Notes: generated from the letters alone by a model not told the origin. A stretch of 54,796 nucleotides of DNA from Chitinophagaceae bacterium (GCA_016786745.1 JAEUVS010000095.1:1-54796); one strand, 5' to 3'; counted from the stretch's first letter, positions 43,096 through 51,412 are shown. Program-made: numbers and translations.

Positions 43096-43103
43096 TACCT
43101 TTG
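43096..43103 (+). promoter_or_regulatory. Bacteroidota -7 promoter box for atpG
   Basis: TACCTTTG is an exact TAnnTTTG match 22 bases upstream of the atpG ATG, in the 58-base divergent gap with surE copy 2. It shows that atpG starts its own transcript here. Confidence 0.6.
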
Positions 43104-43125
43104 CACCCGGTTAAAAAAATCCATT

Positions 43126-44007
43126 ATGGCAGGTCAGTTAAAGGAAGTGCGCAACAGAATAAAGTCTGTTCAGAACACGCAGCAGATTACCAAAGCGATG
43201 AAGATGGTAAGTGCCGCGAAGCTGAGAAAGGCGCAGGAAGGAATTCAACAGATGCGACCATATGCCAAAAAACTCCAGGAAGTGCTTTCCAACATCGTAA
43301 GCAGCGCCGACGGCGATATCGGCATGAGCCTGGCAACTGAAAGGCCAGCCGAGAATATTCTGCTCATCGTGATAACCAGCGATCGCGGACTTTGCGGCGC
43401 TTATAATGCGAATATTATCAAACTCGCGAAAAATGCTATCGCTGAAAAATATGCATCCCAGGCCGCGAAAGGAAAAGTAGAAATATGGACGATCGGGAAA
43501 AAAGGTTACGAACACTTTGCGAAGAACCGTTTTAAGGTCGACGCCCAGTTCAAAGATATTTTCCTCAACCTCAACTTTGAGAGCGTACAGGCTGCTTCCC
43601 AGGCAGCTGTAAAAGCATTCGAGGCTAAGCAGTTCGACAGGGTTGAACTTGTATACAGCGAATTTAAAAACGCCGCCACACAGCGTTTTGTAACCGAAAG
43701 GTTTCTGCCGATACCAAAAATCCAGGCTAAAGAAGGAGCGAAGAAAGCAGACTTCATATTCGAACCTTTACGCGAAAAATTAATAGCCGAACTGATGCCA
43801 CGCATTCTCAACACGCAGTTATACAAAGCCGTGCTTGATGCAAACGCTTCAGAGCATGGCGCGCGTATGACTGCCATGGACAAGGCCACTGAAAATGCAA
43901 ACGAGCTGCTGAAAACGCTGAAGATTTCCTATAACCGCGCCCGCCAGGCCGCCATCACAACAGAACTTACTGAAATTGTGAGCGGGGCCGCCGCATTACA
44001 GGGATAA
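43126..44007 (+). CDS. atpG: ATP synthase F1 gamma subunit
   Basis: The gamma subunit is the central rotor shaft of F1-ATPase. The 293-residue protein has the conserved N-terminal helix QLKEVRNRIKSVQNTQQITKAMKMVSAAKL, the mid-region SDRGLCGAYNANI, and the C-terminal helix with EHGARMTAMDKATENANEL and YNRARQAAITTELTEIVSGA. Length is typical. The remaining ATP synthase genes are not next to it: the upstream gene is divergent surE and the downstream gene is scpB. The frame is open far upstream to 42928, but that region is antisense to surE and is not coding. Confidence 0.96.
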   Translation: MAGQLKEVRNRIKSVQNTQQITKAMKMVSAAKLRKAQEGIQQMRPYAKKLQEVLSNIVSSADGDIGMSLATERPAENILLIVITSDRGLCGAYNANIIKLAKNAIAEKYASQAAKGKVEIWTIGKKGYEHFAKNRFKVDAQFKDIFLNLNFESVQAASQAAVKAFEAKQFDRVELVYSEFKNAATQRFVTERFLPIPKIQAKEGAKKADFIFEPLREKLIAELMPRILNTQLYKAVLDANASEHGARMTAMDKATENANELLKTLKISYNRARQAAITTELTEIVSGAAALQG

Positions 44008-44039
44008 CAGCTTATTTTTACCGCACATTCTGATTTTGT

Positions 44040-44702
44040 ATGGAGATAGGGCACATTATACCTCATATCGAAGCGTTGGTGTTTGCAAGCGATAAACCAC
44101 TTACCCCAATAGATATTACCGAACTCGTGAATAACGCTTTCGGTTTTATGGATGATAAAATCACCATGGAACAGGTGCAGACGGCCATCGAAGGCATAGT
44201 TGAAAAGTATCGTTCTGATTTTTATCCGTTCGAAATGAAGGAAAGCGGAGGCGGCTGGCAATTTCTCACAAAGAAGGAGTATCATAAAACGGTCGCGCAG
44301 CTTAACCAGGAAAAATTTCTCAAACGCCTTTCCGCTGCCGCACTCGAAACACTGGCCATTATCGCATACAAGCAACCCATCACGAAGTCAGACATCGAAG
44401 CTATTCGCGGTGTGAGCTGCGACTACTCAATTCAAAAGTTGTTGGAAAAGGAACTGATCGTTATCAGTGGACGAAATGAGGACCTGCCGGGAAAGCCGCT
44501 TATTTACAATACTTCGAGATCGTTTATGGATTATTTTGGCATCAACTCACCCCTCGATCTTCCAAAACTGAAAGAGGTATTTAACGAGGCACTGGTTGAT
44601 CCCACAAACGTAAGTTTTATCGTAACAGAAAAAGGCGAATTACTTGAAGGCAACGACAATGATAGCAACAACCCAACCAGCCAGGAAGGAGAAGCAAACT
44701 GA
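44040..44702 (+). CDS. scpB: SMC-Scp complex subunit ScpB
   Basis: ScpB is the winged-helix kleisin partner of SMC in chromosome condensation. The 220-residue protein has HIEALVFASDKPLTPIDITE, the winged-helix segment RLSAAALETLAIIAYKQPI followed by TKSDIEAIRGVSCDYSIQKL, and EKELIVISGRNEDLPGKPLI and TSRSFMDYFGINSPLDLPKL. It begins 32 bases after atpG. A degenerate box (TGATTTTG, 44031-44038) lies right before the ATG, so a second start of transcription is possible. lysA begins 1 base after the stop. ScpA is not in the window. Confidence 0.94.
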   Translation: MEIGHIIPHIEALVFASDKPLTPIDITELVNNAFGFMDDKITMEQVQTAIEGIVEKYRSDFYPFEMKESGGGWQFLTKKEYHKTVAQLNQEKFLKRLSAAALETLAIIAYKQPITKSDIEAIRGVSCDYSIQKLLEKELIVISGRNEDLPGKPLIYNTSRSFMDYFGINSPLDLPKLKEVFNEALVDPTNVSFIVTEKGELLEGNDNDSNNPTSQEGEAN

Positions 44703-44703
44703 T

Positions 44704-45906
44704 ATGGAACTTTCCGGCGAATTTCTCGCGAACATCGCGAACCAGTACGGAACTCCCCTCTACGTTTATCATGCTGAAAAAATAAAGGAACAGTTCAAAA
44801 GACTCACATCTGCTTTCGAAGGTGCGGACGCTACTTTTTTCTATGCATGTAAAGCGCTCACGAATATTAATGTTCTCAGGTACATCAGGAGCATAGGATG
44901 TAACATCGACTGCAGTTCATCGAATGAAGTATTGCTCGCATTGCACGCGGGCTTTTCGCCCCGTCAGATCCTGTACACTTCCAATAATATTTCGTTCGCA
45001 GAATTAGAAGAAGTGGCTTCGAAAGGCGTCAACATCAACATAGACAGTATATCGAACCTGGGAAAGTTTGGAAAAAAGTTTGGTGCAACGTACCCTGTTG
45101 GTGTACGGCTCAGACCTAATATACTTGCAGGGGGTAATTTGAAAATTTCAACGGGCCACGATGCAAGCAAGTTTGGTATCCCGCTCGAGAGTATCAACGA
45201 AATTCATGACGTGGTGAAGGAAACGGGTGTCGTGATCAGGGGATTGCATATTCATACAGGAAGCGATATCAAAGACGTTGATGTTTTTGTAAAAGGTGTT
45301 GAAATACTTTTCAATCTTACGGAACAATTTCCGCAGCTTGAATTTCTTGATCTTGGCGGAGGTTTTAAGGTTTCATATAAAGATGGCGATCATGAGACGG
45401 ATATCGCGGAGTTAGGCAGGAGACTAACTGAATCGCAGAAAGCATTTCAACAAAAGTCCGGCAGGAGGCTTAGTCTATGGTTTGAGCCCGGAAAATTTCT
45501 CGTAAGCGAAGCCGGTTATTTTATTTCTTCAGTGAATGTGATAAAGGAAACCAGTTCAGTAACGTTTGTGGGACTTAATACAGGTCTTAACCATCTCATA
45601 CGGCCGATGTTTTACGATGCATGGCATACTATCGTGAACATATCTAATCCTGGCGGTGCAACACGGCGCTACACTATTACAGGTAATATTTGCGAAACCG
45701 ATACGTTCGCTACGAACAGGGAAATAAACGAGATCAGGGAAGGAGACTACCTTGTTTTCAGGAATGCAGGAGCATATTGTTTTGAGATGTCTTCGAATTA
45801 TAATTCGCGGTACAAGCCAGCAGAGGTTCTGATTGAGGGTGGAAATCACAGGATGATTCGCAGAGCCGACAAGTTCGACGACTTGTTAAGGAACCAGGTC
45901 TTATAA
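44704..45906 (+). CDS. lysA: Diaminopimelate decarboxylase
   Basis: LysA removes CO2 from meso-diaminopimelate to give lysine. The 400-residue, fold-type III PLP enzyme has the Lys in TFFYACKALTN (K50), IRGLHIHTGSDI, EFLDLGGGFKVSY, the EPGKFLVSEAGYF segment, the catalytic-site pair TGNICETDTF, and YCFEMSSNYN near the end. The frame is open 20 codons upstream inside scpB, but the Met at 44704 follows the scpB stop directly and matches the family. A terminator follows 13 bases downstream. Confidence 0.96.
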   Translation: MELSGEFLANIANQYGTPLYVYHAEKIKEQFKRLTSAFEGADATFFYACKALTNINVLRYIRSIGCNIDCSSSNEVLLALHAGFSPRQILYTSNNISFAELEEVASKGVNINIDSISNLGKFGKKFGATYPVGVRLRPNILAGGNLKISTGHDASKFGIPLESINEIHDVVKETGVVIRGLHIHTGSDIKDVDVFVKGVEILFNLTEQFPQLEFLDLGGGFKVSYKDGDHETDIAELGRRLTESQKAFQQKSGRRLSLWFEPGKFLVSEAGYFISSVNVIKETSSVTFVGLNTGLNHLIRPMFYDAWHTIVNISNPGGATRRYTITGNICETDTFATNREINEIREGDYLVFRNAGAYCFEMSSNYNSRYKPAEVLIEGGNHRMIRRADKFDDLLRNQVL

Positions 45907-45919
45907 ACTTCATAACGTA

Positions 45920-45947
45920 AAAAAGCCGCCAGAAAGGGCAGCTTTTT
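45920..45947 (+). terminator. Rho-independent terminator of lysA
   Basis: An 11-position stem (45920-45930 with 45937-45947), one C-A mismatch, a 6-base loop (AGAAAG), and a T run inside the 3' arm. It ends transcription of atpG-scpB-lysA. Confidence 0.75.
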
Positions 45948-45989
45948 ACAATTCGTCTAAGGGTCATCAACTGTAACTTGTTTCATCGG

Positions 45990-46011
45990 GTACAGATTAC
46001 TATATCTGTAC
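45990..46011. promoter_or_regulatory. Perfect inverted repeat, possible operator
   Basis: GTACAGAT (45990-45997), a 6-base spacer, ATCTGTAC (46004-46011). Symmetry of this kind fits a dimeric DNA-binding protein site, but no promoter or adjacent start of a gene ties it to a known regulator. Confidence 0.4.
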
Positions 46012-46165
46012 TGAATCATAGGTTCTTCTCGAGGAGATTAACGGGTTGTTTTCATGGATTTGGGTTCATGTACGATCAAGGCTCTTGGTTATCTTAAGTA
46101 TTGGACTTTTGGTTTTTGAAATTGGATATGGGTACGGTTTAAAAACGGGTCTGAGTTTAAGAAAA

Positions 46166-46187
46166 CCGGACCCTAAAAAGGGTCCGG
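46166..46187 (-). terminator. Perfect hairpin with a U-rich tail on the minus strand
   Basis: CCGGACCC (46166-46173), a 6-base A-rich loop, GGGTCCGG (46180-46187). On the minus strand the stem is followed by TTTTCTT. It may terminate the LytTR regulator operon, but the gene stop is about 270 bases upstream of it, so the 3' end of that mRNA would be long. Confidence 0.5.
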
Positions 46188-46458
46188 ATCCGAAATCGAA
46201 ATCCTAAATAAATCAACATGATGAAAAGAGCTGTAATTGTCAGATGCTTTTCAGATAAAAAGAACTGTATAGGGTTTAGGGTGTAAAATCTTTTTCTGGG
46301 GTTGGTCCTGCCTGGAGTGCTTTGTTCGTCTGTCCTTCGTTCGTTTGTCGTTATTCCCTTTTGCTGAAACAAAGATGTAAAACATCCATCGCCCGTGCAC
46401 CTTTATTAGACCGGGGTGCCCGAATTCTCGGTGAAATGACTTTTTTGCCCGATAAGGC

Positions 46459-47151
46459 CTATAAAATGGTGAGTCTCTTGAGCACGTCGGCCCGGAGGTT
46501 TTTGCTGATAGGAATCTCTATTCCGTTGATAAACAGGTCGTTTTCTCTTATATCATCAATTTTGAGCAGGTTAATGATATACGACCGGTGTACCCTCATG
46601 AAGCAATCTTTATTGATTTTCTCCTCGAGGTTCTTGATGGTGTTGTAGGTAATGTATTTCTTTTCGCTGGTAACAAACTTCACGTAGTCGCCCATACTTT
46701 CTATAAACAGGATATCATCGTTGTTCAGGCGAACGAGTTTGCCATCACTCTTGATGAATATATGGTTACCTGGATTCGTTGCGCCTGCTGAGGGACCTTG
46801 CATCGAGGTCACTTTGCCGAGCGCTTCGAGAAATCTCGCGTACGTGAATGGCTTTTTTAAAAAATCGGCAACGTTATATTGGAACGCATTGTAAGCGTAT
46901 TCTTCTTTCGAAGTAGTAAGAATAACTTTTGGCTTATAGGTAATGTTGTCGAGCAGCTCAAACCCGGTGGCGCCGGGCATTTCAACATCAAGAAATAAAA
47001 GGTCAACAGTGTTTTTATTCAGGAAAGTCAATGCTGATTTTACGTCGGGGAAATGACCTTTTACTTCAAGCTGCTCGCTTTTTTCACAGCATCGCACCAG
47101 GTAATCCGCCGCTACTTTCAGGTCCTCGATTATCGCACAATTCAGCTTCAT
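46459..47151 (-). CDS. LytTR family response regulator of the phosphorelay
   Basis: A 230-residue regulator: receiver domain with CAIIEDLK and the phospho-acceptor FLDVEMPG (D55), then a LytTR DNA-binding domain (HIFIKSDGKLVRLNNDDILF, MRVHRSYIINLLKIDDI) over about residues 127-228. It starts 3 bases after the Hpt gene stop, so the two are one operon. The divergent hybrid kinase is the likely phosphate source through the Hpt protein. Confidence 0.94.
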   Translation of the reverse strand: MKLNCAIIEDLKVAADYLVRCCEKSEQLEVKGHFPDVKSALTFLNKNTVDLLFLDVEMPGATGFELLDNITYKPKVILTTSKEEYAYNAFQYNVADFLKKPFTYARFLEALGKVTSMQGPSAGATNPGNHIFIKSDGKLVRLNNDDILFIESMGDYVKFVTSEKKYITYNTIKNLEEKINKDCFMRVHRSYIINLLKIDDIRENDLFINGIEIPISKNLRADVLKRLTIL

Positions 47152-47154
47152 TTT

Positions 47155-47550
47155 TTATGAAATAAATTCCGTGAGCCGGTTGAAATCATCTTTCAGAATA
47201 CTCCTTCCTTCTTTCAGCAATTCATTTACCTCCATATACTGAATAGTTACATTCGAAATGCCTTTTGCGTTTGCGCACAACTGTTCAAATCTCGTGAGCA
47301 TTTCCTGGTGATGTAAAAGACCGGTAAAACCGAAGATAGGTTTGATCTTATGGGTAACATTTTTCAGCAGGCCGATATCCGACGACTCAAAGGCTGTGGC
47401 AAGGTGCGCCGTCTCTTCCTTAAGGGAGTCCAGGCTTGAATTAAAGATTTCCACTATGTATTCATAATCGTCCTGGTAAAGACTGAACAGGTAGTCTTCA
47501 TCGATTTTTTCATTGAATATGAACTTCTTATAAGATTTGGCCGGGTTCAT
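47155..47550 (-). CDS. Stand-alone Hpt phosphotransfer protein
   Basis: A 131-residue four-helix protein with the phospho-accepting His in LLKNVTHKIKPIFGFTGL (H67), which matches an Hpt domain (normally xxxAHxLKGxxxxxGL). The surrounding helices are DYLFSLYQDDYEYIVEIFNS, SLKEETAHLATAFES and HHQEMLTRFEQLCANAK. The frame is open to 47601, which would overlap the start of the divergent kinase; the Met at 47550 leaves a 58-base gap and is preferred. It would carry phosphate between the hybrid kinase and the LytTR regulator. The His lies in KNVTHKIKP rather than the usual AHxLKG, so activity is not certain. Confidence 0.82.
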   Translation of the reverse strand: MNPAKSYKKFIFNEKIDEDYLFSLYQDDYEYIVEIFNSSLDSLKEETAHLATAFESSDIGLLKNVTHKIKPIFGFTGLLHHQEMLTRFEQLCANAKGISNVTIQYMEVNELLKEGRSILKDDFNRLTEFIS

Positions 47551-47608
47551 AGGTAATAGATTCCGGGTTTTACCGTTAAGAATTGGATTTCTCTTATCCA
47601 ATAACTGT

Positions 47609-49411
47609 ATGAAAAAGAAATTATTATATCTCGGGTGGCTAATTTACCGGGATATTTTATACTCGGGGATCGCGGGTTCCACTTCAAAAGAGCAAACAAG
47701 AAAGATAATCCGGCTTAACCAGTTCGTGATCCTGGCGCTTCTCGTGAACTTTTTCTCAGTTCTCACTTATTTCATCAACAGTCTTTACATCAGCGCCCTC
47801 ATAAACATCACATCGGCGTATTTTTTTCTGCTTGCTTATTATTTCAATGGGAAGAAAAAACTTGAAGTTGGTTTGATCATTTCCGTCATCAACCTCAACC
47901 TGTATCTTATCATTATTAGTTACATCGAGGGCTTGCGTGCGGGAACTTATCTTTTCTATTTTCCATATTTCCTTGTACTAACATTTGTGGTTAGCATTGG
48001 AAAACATTTCAAGGGATGGATACTTGTGTATTCGATAACGATTATTTCTGCGCTGATATGTTTCAATTTTAGTCCCGACATGAACAGCTCAGTGCAGGTG
48101 ATCAGTGAAGCGATGTATAAAAAACTTTACACGAGTAACCTCACGATAGGAATGGCGCTCACCGTAATTTTTTCTTATGCCATCCTGCGTACAAATAAAA
48201 ATAACGAAGAAGCGATACTAAAAGAAAATGCGAATCTGCGTCTCGCCGAAATGGAATTGCTTAAAGCAAAAAAGAAAGCAGAGGTCGCGGCGAATGCAAA
48301 GTCGAGGTTTCTTTCGAATATGAGCCACGAGTTGCGAACTCCTCTCAATGGAATCATCGGCGTATCGAACCTGTTGCAGCAGGAACAATATCTGCCGGCG
48401 CAGAAACAAAGTCTCGACATCCTGAGATATTCGTCGGAACATATGATGACACTTATCAACGACATTCTCGACTATCATAAAATCGAAGCAGGCAAGCTTG
48501 AGCTTGAAGTAAGGCCGGTGAATATCATGAGGTTTATGAACCGCATCATCAACCAGTTTGGCGGGCAGGTGGAGGCGAAAGGTTTGGTATTTAATACGGC
48601 GATAGATGTGCATCTCGATAATGAAATGTTTACTGATGAAACACGACTCAACCAGATATTGAGTAACCTGTTGTCGAATGCCATTAAGTTTACCGACAGG
48701 GGAAGTATCAGTCTTACTGCAAAACAACTTTATTCAACAAGCGAAAAAGCAACTGTGCAGTTTGTAGTAAAAGATACCGGCATTGGGATTCCGGAAGTGA
48801 AGCACCGCGAAATTTTCAGGAGCTTTACCCAGGCGGATATTGATACTACAAGAAAATATGGTGGTACCGGCCTTGGTTTAACAATCAGCAAGCGATTGAT
48901 AAATATGTTCAACAGCGAGTTGATGCTGAAAAGCCAGGAAGGTAAAGGCAGTGAATTTTTCTTTACCGTCGTTCTCCGGATTAACCAGGAAAGTAAATTA
49001 TATATTGAAGAAGATCCAAACAGGCAGCTTACTTCACTTGAAGGTGTGAGAATTTTGATTGCGGAAGATAATAAGGTGAATATGTCTGTTGCAAAACGCT
49101 TCATGAATAAATGGGGCATAAAAGTGGAAGAAGCAGTTAATGGAAGAGAAGCTGTTGAAAGATTTAAAAAAGGTTCTTATGACCTGATGCTGATAGATCT
49201 TGAAATGCCTGAGATGGATGGGCCCACTGCGTTGCGTGAAATTCGCAGGTTTAATAAATCAGTTCCTGCGATGGCATTTACTGCGGCTGTGTACGATAAT
49301 ATGGAGAATGATCTTTTGAAAAAAGGGTTTATCGATTATATACATAAGCCTTTCCGCCCGGAAGTGCTGCATAATAAAATAGCTGCGCTGATTGAAGAAA
49401 GAAGAGCCTGA
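47609..49411 (+). CDS. Hybrid sensor histidine kinase with receiver domain
   Basis: A 600-residue hybrid kinase. The N-terminal part has about six membrane helices (FVILALLVNFFSVLTYFI, ITSAYFFLLAYYF, VGLIISVINLNLYLIII, FPYFLVLTFVVSIG, WILVYSITIISALICF, IGMALTVIFSYAIL), then HisKA with FLSNMSHELRTPLNGII (H240), an ATPase domain (LNQILSNLLSNAIKFTDRG, KDTGIGIP, GGTGLGLTISKRL) and a receiver domain at about 480-600 with LIAEDNKVN and LMLIDLEMPEMDGP (D530). The signal sensed is unknown. It is divergent from the Hpt-LytTR pair with a 58-base gap. The frame is open to 47537, but the Met at 47609 starts the first helix region. Confidence 0.93.
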   Translation: MKKKLLYLGWLIYRDILYSGIAGSTSKEQTRKIIRLNQFVILALLVNFFSVLTYFINSLYISALINITSAYFFLLAYYFNGKKKLEVGLIISVINLNLYLIIISYIEGLRAGTYLFYFPYFLVLTFVVSIGKHFKGWILVYSITIISALICFNFSPDMNSSVQVISEAMYKKLYTSNLTIGMALTVIFSYAILRTNKNNEEAILKENANLRLAEMELLKAKKKAEVAANAKSRFLSNMSHELRTPLNGIIGVSNLLQQEQYLPAQKQSLDILRYSSEHMMTLINDILDYHKIEAGKLELEVRPVNIMRFMNRIINQFGGQVEAKGLVFNTAIDVHLDNEMFTDETRLNQILSNLLSNAIKFTDRGSISLTAKQLYSTSEKATVQFVVKDTGIGIPEVKHREIFRSFTQADIDTTRKYGGTGLGLTISKRLINMFNSELMLKSQEGKGSEFFFTVVLRINQESKLYIEEDPNRQLTSLEGVRILIAEDNKVNMSVAKRFMNKWGIKVEEAVNGREAVERFKKGSYDLMLIDLEMPEMDGPTALREIRRFNKSVPAMAFTAAVYDNMENDLLKKGFIDYIHKPFRPEVLHNKIAALIEERRA

Positions 49412-49498
49412 TTTTCTTACTCACCGATCCACTAAGTAGAAATATATAGCGACTGTAAAAAAAATAGTTATTGTGTTCTTTATCTTCTCAAAAGTCAT

Positions 49499-49528
49499 TG
49501 CCGGGGTTGCGGAAGGGTGCACCTTTGA
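49499..49528 (+). promoter_or_regulatory. Candidate Bacteroidota promoter without a gene
   Basis: TTG (49499-49501), a 19-base spacer and CACCTTTG (49521-49528). The -7 box has C instead of T at the first position, 7 of 8 to the consensus. No coding start follows, but a terminator lies about 80 bases downstream. Confidence 0.35.
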
Positions 49529-49534
49529 GTCATC

Positions 49535-49638
49535 AAAACGAATTAAAACCCCTTAACCCTCGACCCCTAAACCCTAACTTATACCCCTGAATCTTTTTTT
49601 GCTTGCAAAAACCCTTTCTGGAAAAGAGAGGGTTTTTT
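49535..49638 (+). ncRNA. Candidate small RNA between a promoter and a terminator
   Basis: If the box at 49521-49528 is a promoter, a transcript would start near 49535 and end at the terminator at 49607-49638, giving about 100 nt. The sequence contains CCCTAA-like runs and no start codon with a plausible frame. Another reading is that this is only the 3' end of the hybrid kinase mRNA (stop at 49411). Confidence 0.2.
49607..49638 (+). terminator. Rho-independent terminator after the hybrid kinase
   Basis: A 12-pair stem (49607-49618 with 49626-49637; one G-U pair), a 7-base loop, and a T run within and after the 3' arm. It is about 195 bases downstream of the hybrid kinase stop. Confidence 0.8.
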
Positions 49639-49676
49639 GATTTGTGTCTGTCGGCGCGTTGTCGCCTGCGGCGCGC

Positions 49677-51239
49677 CTACATTTTCGGTTTCTTTCCCGC
49701 TTTCACCCTTTCCAGATACTTCCTTCTAATAACTTCCCCCACCGGCACGCCACCAATCTTGCTCTCCAGCCACGAAATAATATCGAGATAACTAAACGCC
49801 CGCGTTTCCAGCGGATTATCCTCCTGCTCTTTCAACTTCACAAGCAACTTCCGAAACTCATTCTTTAATTCCGAAGGCTTAATTCTAAATGAATCGCGAA
49901 GGAAGTCGAGAATGTCTTTCTCAACAATACTCAGGTGTTCCATCTTCGCCATAAAACGATAAACGGATCTGGCCAGGTACTCAACCAATTGATAATTGCC
50001 CAACTCATAATGCGAAATCAGGTGCAGCAACCTTGAATAACACTGCAGGTCCGTCCGCAAATCCACTTTCCAGTTTATAATTTTATTGAGATGATCGATA
50101 GCCGTCGCCGGGTCCCCGCTTCCAAAATAAAGCGAGGCAATTTTATAGTGAAACACCAACACGCGATGCCGGTCGAGGTAGAGGCTGTATTCGCTTAATT
50201 TCTCACTGATATATTCCACCAGTTCTAAACCCTCCTTAAACGTTCCCTGGAGAAAATGTTTATTGATTAACGCGATATGCAGGTAAACGAACGATTGTAC
50301 GCGGTTGTTCTCGGTCTGCTGAACAATCTCCGACTGGGTAAAACTCTCAAACTCTTGCAGCACATCGTAAAATTTCTCATAGTTACGAAGGCCGAAATGC
50401 GCATTCAGCAGGTTGTGTACTCCTTTAATGTAACTGGCCGTTTCGACTTGTATCATCTGCGGCTCACTTTTAAACAATCCTACCCACTTGGCAGTATACC
50501 GGTAATACCGCAGCCAGTCCTGCCGGATAAAGGTGTACCAGCAGTACGACTGGTATAAATAGAGCCGCTCGTAGAAGCCTTTTACGAGGTTCGCGTTCTT
50601 TGGCAGGTGGTCATCAAAAAATTTCGTGATAGCGGCAAATTCCTCCGCATTACGGGCATGTCCGTTCCTTATGTACCAGCTGTATAGTTGAAGGGAAAGA
50701 TTCGACAACCGGTTGATTCTCACTAAAGTCTGGTTCGTCTGCTCCGACTCGCGGGTAAGCACCTCCGCCCTGTCCTGCATACTGCGGGTTATGTGAAGCG
50801 ATTCGATCTTTTTTTCGAAAAACAGCGCCTGCATCAGGTAGCTGAACTGGTTGTTTGTACGCGCCAGCTCTTTCATGCGGTCGAGCATGCGGAGCGCCTG
50901 GACATAGAGACCTTTATTATACAAAATTCGCGCGTGTGACATCTGCTCATGAAGCTGCAAATCAATATTATCCGTATCTTTAAGGATTCGCAGGCTGGCC
51001 AGAATTTCACGGTACAAATGGGACTTGATATTCGAAAGCTGCTGCTTTCTCAGGCTCTTATTCTTAAGTAACTGATTTTCATCATACTCCTGCATTTTAT
51101 CCAATGCATCGAAGAGCTGAACTATCTTAAGATCCTCTCCACCCGTATTTCGCTTGATGTACAGCTTAAAGTTGCGTTTTTCCGCCTTTTCAAGTGACTT
51201 TATCAGCTGGAATAACGAGTCTGTAGGTCGGTTGGGCAT
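49677..51239 (-). CDS. Helical repeat protein of unknown function
   Basis: A 520-residue protein without signal peptide or membrane helix. It looks entirely helical; the N-terminal 100 residues are charged (FQLIKSLEKAEKRNFKLYIK, QQLSNIKSHLYREILASLRI) and the rest shows TPR-like or solenoid helices (LYVQALRMLDRMKELARTNN, YHYKIASLYFG-like and HYELGNYQLVEYLARSVY). No catalytic motif is seen. I believe similar proteins are common in Chitinophagaceae, but I know no function. It lies between the phosphorelay region and the divergent leu operon; the 173-base gap to leuA holds no clear promoter box or leader peptide. Confidence 0.82.
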   Translation of the reverse strand: MPNRPTDSLFQLIKSLEKAEKRNFKLYIKRNTGGEDLKIVQLFDALDKMQEYDENQLLKNKSLRKQQLSNIKSHLYREILASLRILKDTDNIDLQLHEQMSHARILYNKGLYVQALRMLDRMKELARTNNQFSYLMQALFFEKKIESLHITRSMQDRAEVLTRESEQTNQTLVRINRLSNLSLQLYSWYIRNGHARNAEEFAAITKFFDDHLPKNANLVKGFYERLYLYQSYCWYTFIRQDWLRYYRYTAKWVGLFKSEPQMIQVETASYIKGVHNLLNAHFGLRNYEKFYDVLQEFESFTQSEIVQQTENNRVQSFVYLHIALINKHFLQGTFKEGLELVEYISEKLSEYSLYLDRHRVLVFHYKIASLYFGSGDPATAIDHLNKIINWKVDLRTDLQCYSRLLHLISHYELGNYQLVEYLARSVYRFMAKMEHLSIVEKDILDFLRDSFRIKPSELKNEFRKLLVKLKEQEDNPLETRAFSYLDIISWLESKIGGVPVGEVIRRKYLERVKAGKKPKM

Positions 51240-51412
51240 CGTAGTTAAAAGTCTTTAAATCCTTGTCTGTACTGCATTTGGAAAAGCCTGACTCCGTTTC
51301 AGCGATGTAAAATAGATACAAAAATGATTTTCATGCTCAAATTAAACGGGATAATTTCGAAGTCTGTCCTCCTAAAACCCTAAAAGAAAAATTCAGACCT
51401 AACCTAATTATT

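Larger units (their letters stand above)
45948..46458. other. Gene-poor intergenic region with an operator-like dyad
   Basis: About 510 bases without a convincing gene. Noteworthy are a perfect 8-base inverted repeat (45990-46011, separate entry), a perfect 8-base hairpin (46166-46187, separate entry), and TAGGGTTTAGGG at 46270-46281, the reverse complement of a 12-mer at 49565. A short open reading frame (46218-46286, 22 residues) and a minus-strand frame (46157-46372) have no support. The middle is rich in GGTTTTTG-like runs. No tRNA seen. Confidence 0.6.

Noticed and set aside
46218..46286. A 22-codon plus-strand frame (MMKRAVIVRCFSDKK...)
   Set aside because: Too short, no promoter box, and it overlaps the low-complexity repeat; no evidence that it is translated.
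46157..46372. A 71-codon minus-strand frame in the gene-poor region
   Set aside because: It runs through a perfect hairpin and has low-complexity composition; no start signal or family pattern.
49548..49588. Telomere-like CCCTAA runs
   Set aside because: Irregular, very short and internal; more likely low-complexity sequence.
51240..51412. A leucine-rich leader peptide or T-box before leuA
   Set aside because: No short frame with consecutive Leu codons and no clear antiterminator hairpins were found in this stretch.
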